Virus record (IMG/VR): IMGVR_UViG_3300031602_000024
Location: 1 to 29,215 of that record
Strand: one strand, 5' to 3'
Origin: a virus
DNA length: 29,215 bases
This document shows positions 29,045-29,215 of this stretch, piece after piece; positions within the stretch are counted from its first letter, which is position 1; every line of letters starts with the position of its first letter. Both the position numbers and the translations under genes were made by a program. The notes under the pieces were generated by a model. It was not told where the DNA came from and did not search any database. It saw only the letters and a list, made by a program, of their open reading frames with translations.

Positions 29045-29215
29045 CAACTTGGTAAGGCTTGTTCCACTTACCAACATTAATATCTAGGTAATAAGCAATG
29101 TGGAAGTAGTCAGTCATCATGTCACTTTCGTCATACCAACCAATACCTTTCATAGCTTTGATCAACTCACCGAAGAATTTACCGATAGTACCTTCGTCTT
29201 CGTCAGCACGGTAAG
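29040..29215 (-). CDS. 3' end of an unknown gene (58 codons visible)
   Basis: The minus-strand frame is open from the window edge to TAA at 29040-29042. The visible C-terminus reads ADEDEGTIGKFFGELIKAMKGIGWYDESDMMTDYFHIAYYLDINVGKWNKPYQVV, a plausible folded helical end with aromatic residues. No function recognised. Its stop lies inside the late promoter of the next gene. Confidence 0.65.
   Translation of the reverse strand, partial: YRADEDEGTIGKFFGELIKAMKGIGWYDESDMMTDYFHIAYYLDINVGKWNKPYQVV

Noticed and set aside
1-29215. tRNA genes, CRISPR arrays, integrase, attachment sites and insertion sequences
   Set aside because: Looked for on both strands; gaps between genes are nearly all under 60 bp and hold none of these. 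The longest gap, 21656-21851, holds only promoters and a repeat.

Overview
The window is part of the genome of a T4-like myovirus, most like the marine T4 relatives (cyanophage and pelagiphage type). The left 17.5 kb holds recognisable homologues of T4 baseplate, hub and head-completion proteins. The rest holds gp32, gp33, small early-type ORFs, and an accessory block of radical SAM and 2-oxoglutarate/Fe(II) enzymes of a kind seen in marine phages. No integrase, tRNA, insertion sequence or CRISPR array was seen. The host cannot be read from the sequence. Near-consensus sigma70 promoters and T4-type late promoters (TATAAATA) indicate a bacterial host whose RNA polymerase is redirected late in infection by gp33 and, presumably, a gp55 outside the window.

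Layout. (1) 1-12782, minus strand: a tail/baseplate operon read as gp48, gp53, a gp27-like hub protein, a gp5-like hub lysozyme, an amidase, a beta-helical spike protein, gp25, gp6, a very short gp7, a fibre-like protein and gp8 (cut by the window edge). (2) 12834-17555, plus strand: gp4, a conserved unknown, a gp54-like tube initiator, gp26, gp51 (apparently reached by -1 frameshifting), a tape-measure-like protein and a small ORF. A bidirectional terminator follows at 17554-17580. (3) 17588-21655, minus strand: gp32, gp33, a 369-aa unknown and six small ORFs, split into short units by sigma70-type promoters that all have 17-bp spacers. (4) 21656-21851: a divergent control region. (5) 21852-24861, plus strand: radical SAM enzyme, AspH-like dioxygenase, GNAT-like protein, small unknown, second dioxygenase. 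(6) 24838-27632, minus strand and converging on block 5: HAD phosphatase, two unknowns, third dioxygenase, sulfotransferase-like protein. (7) 27684-29215, minus strand: two late-type genes whose N-termini resemble T4 capsid-targeting sequences (a P-loop kinase and a small partner), and the 3' end of another gene.

How the genes work together. Blocks 1 and 2 build the tail: gp53, gp25, gp6, gp7 and gp8 form the wedges; the gp27-like protein, gp5, the amidase and the spike form a puncturing hub with several peptidoglycan-directed domains; gp48 and gp54 start the tube; gp26, gp51 and the tape measure handle hub and tail-length assembly. Block 3 supplies replication (gp32) and late transcription (gp33). 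Blocks 5 and 6 look like a small-molecule or macromolecule tailoring set of unknown substrate. Block 7 may encode proteins packaged in the head and delivered to the host.
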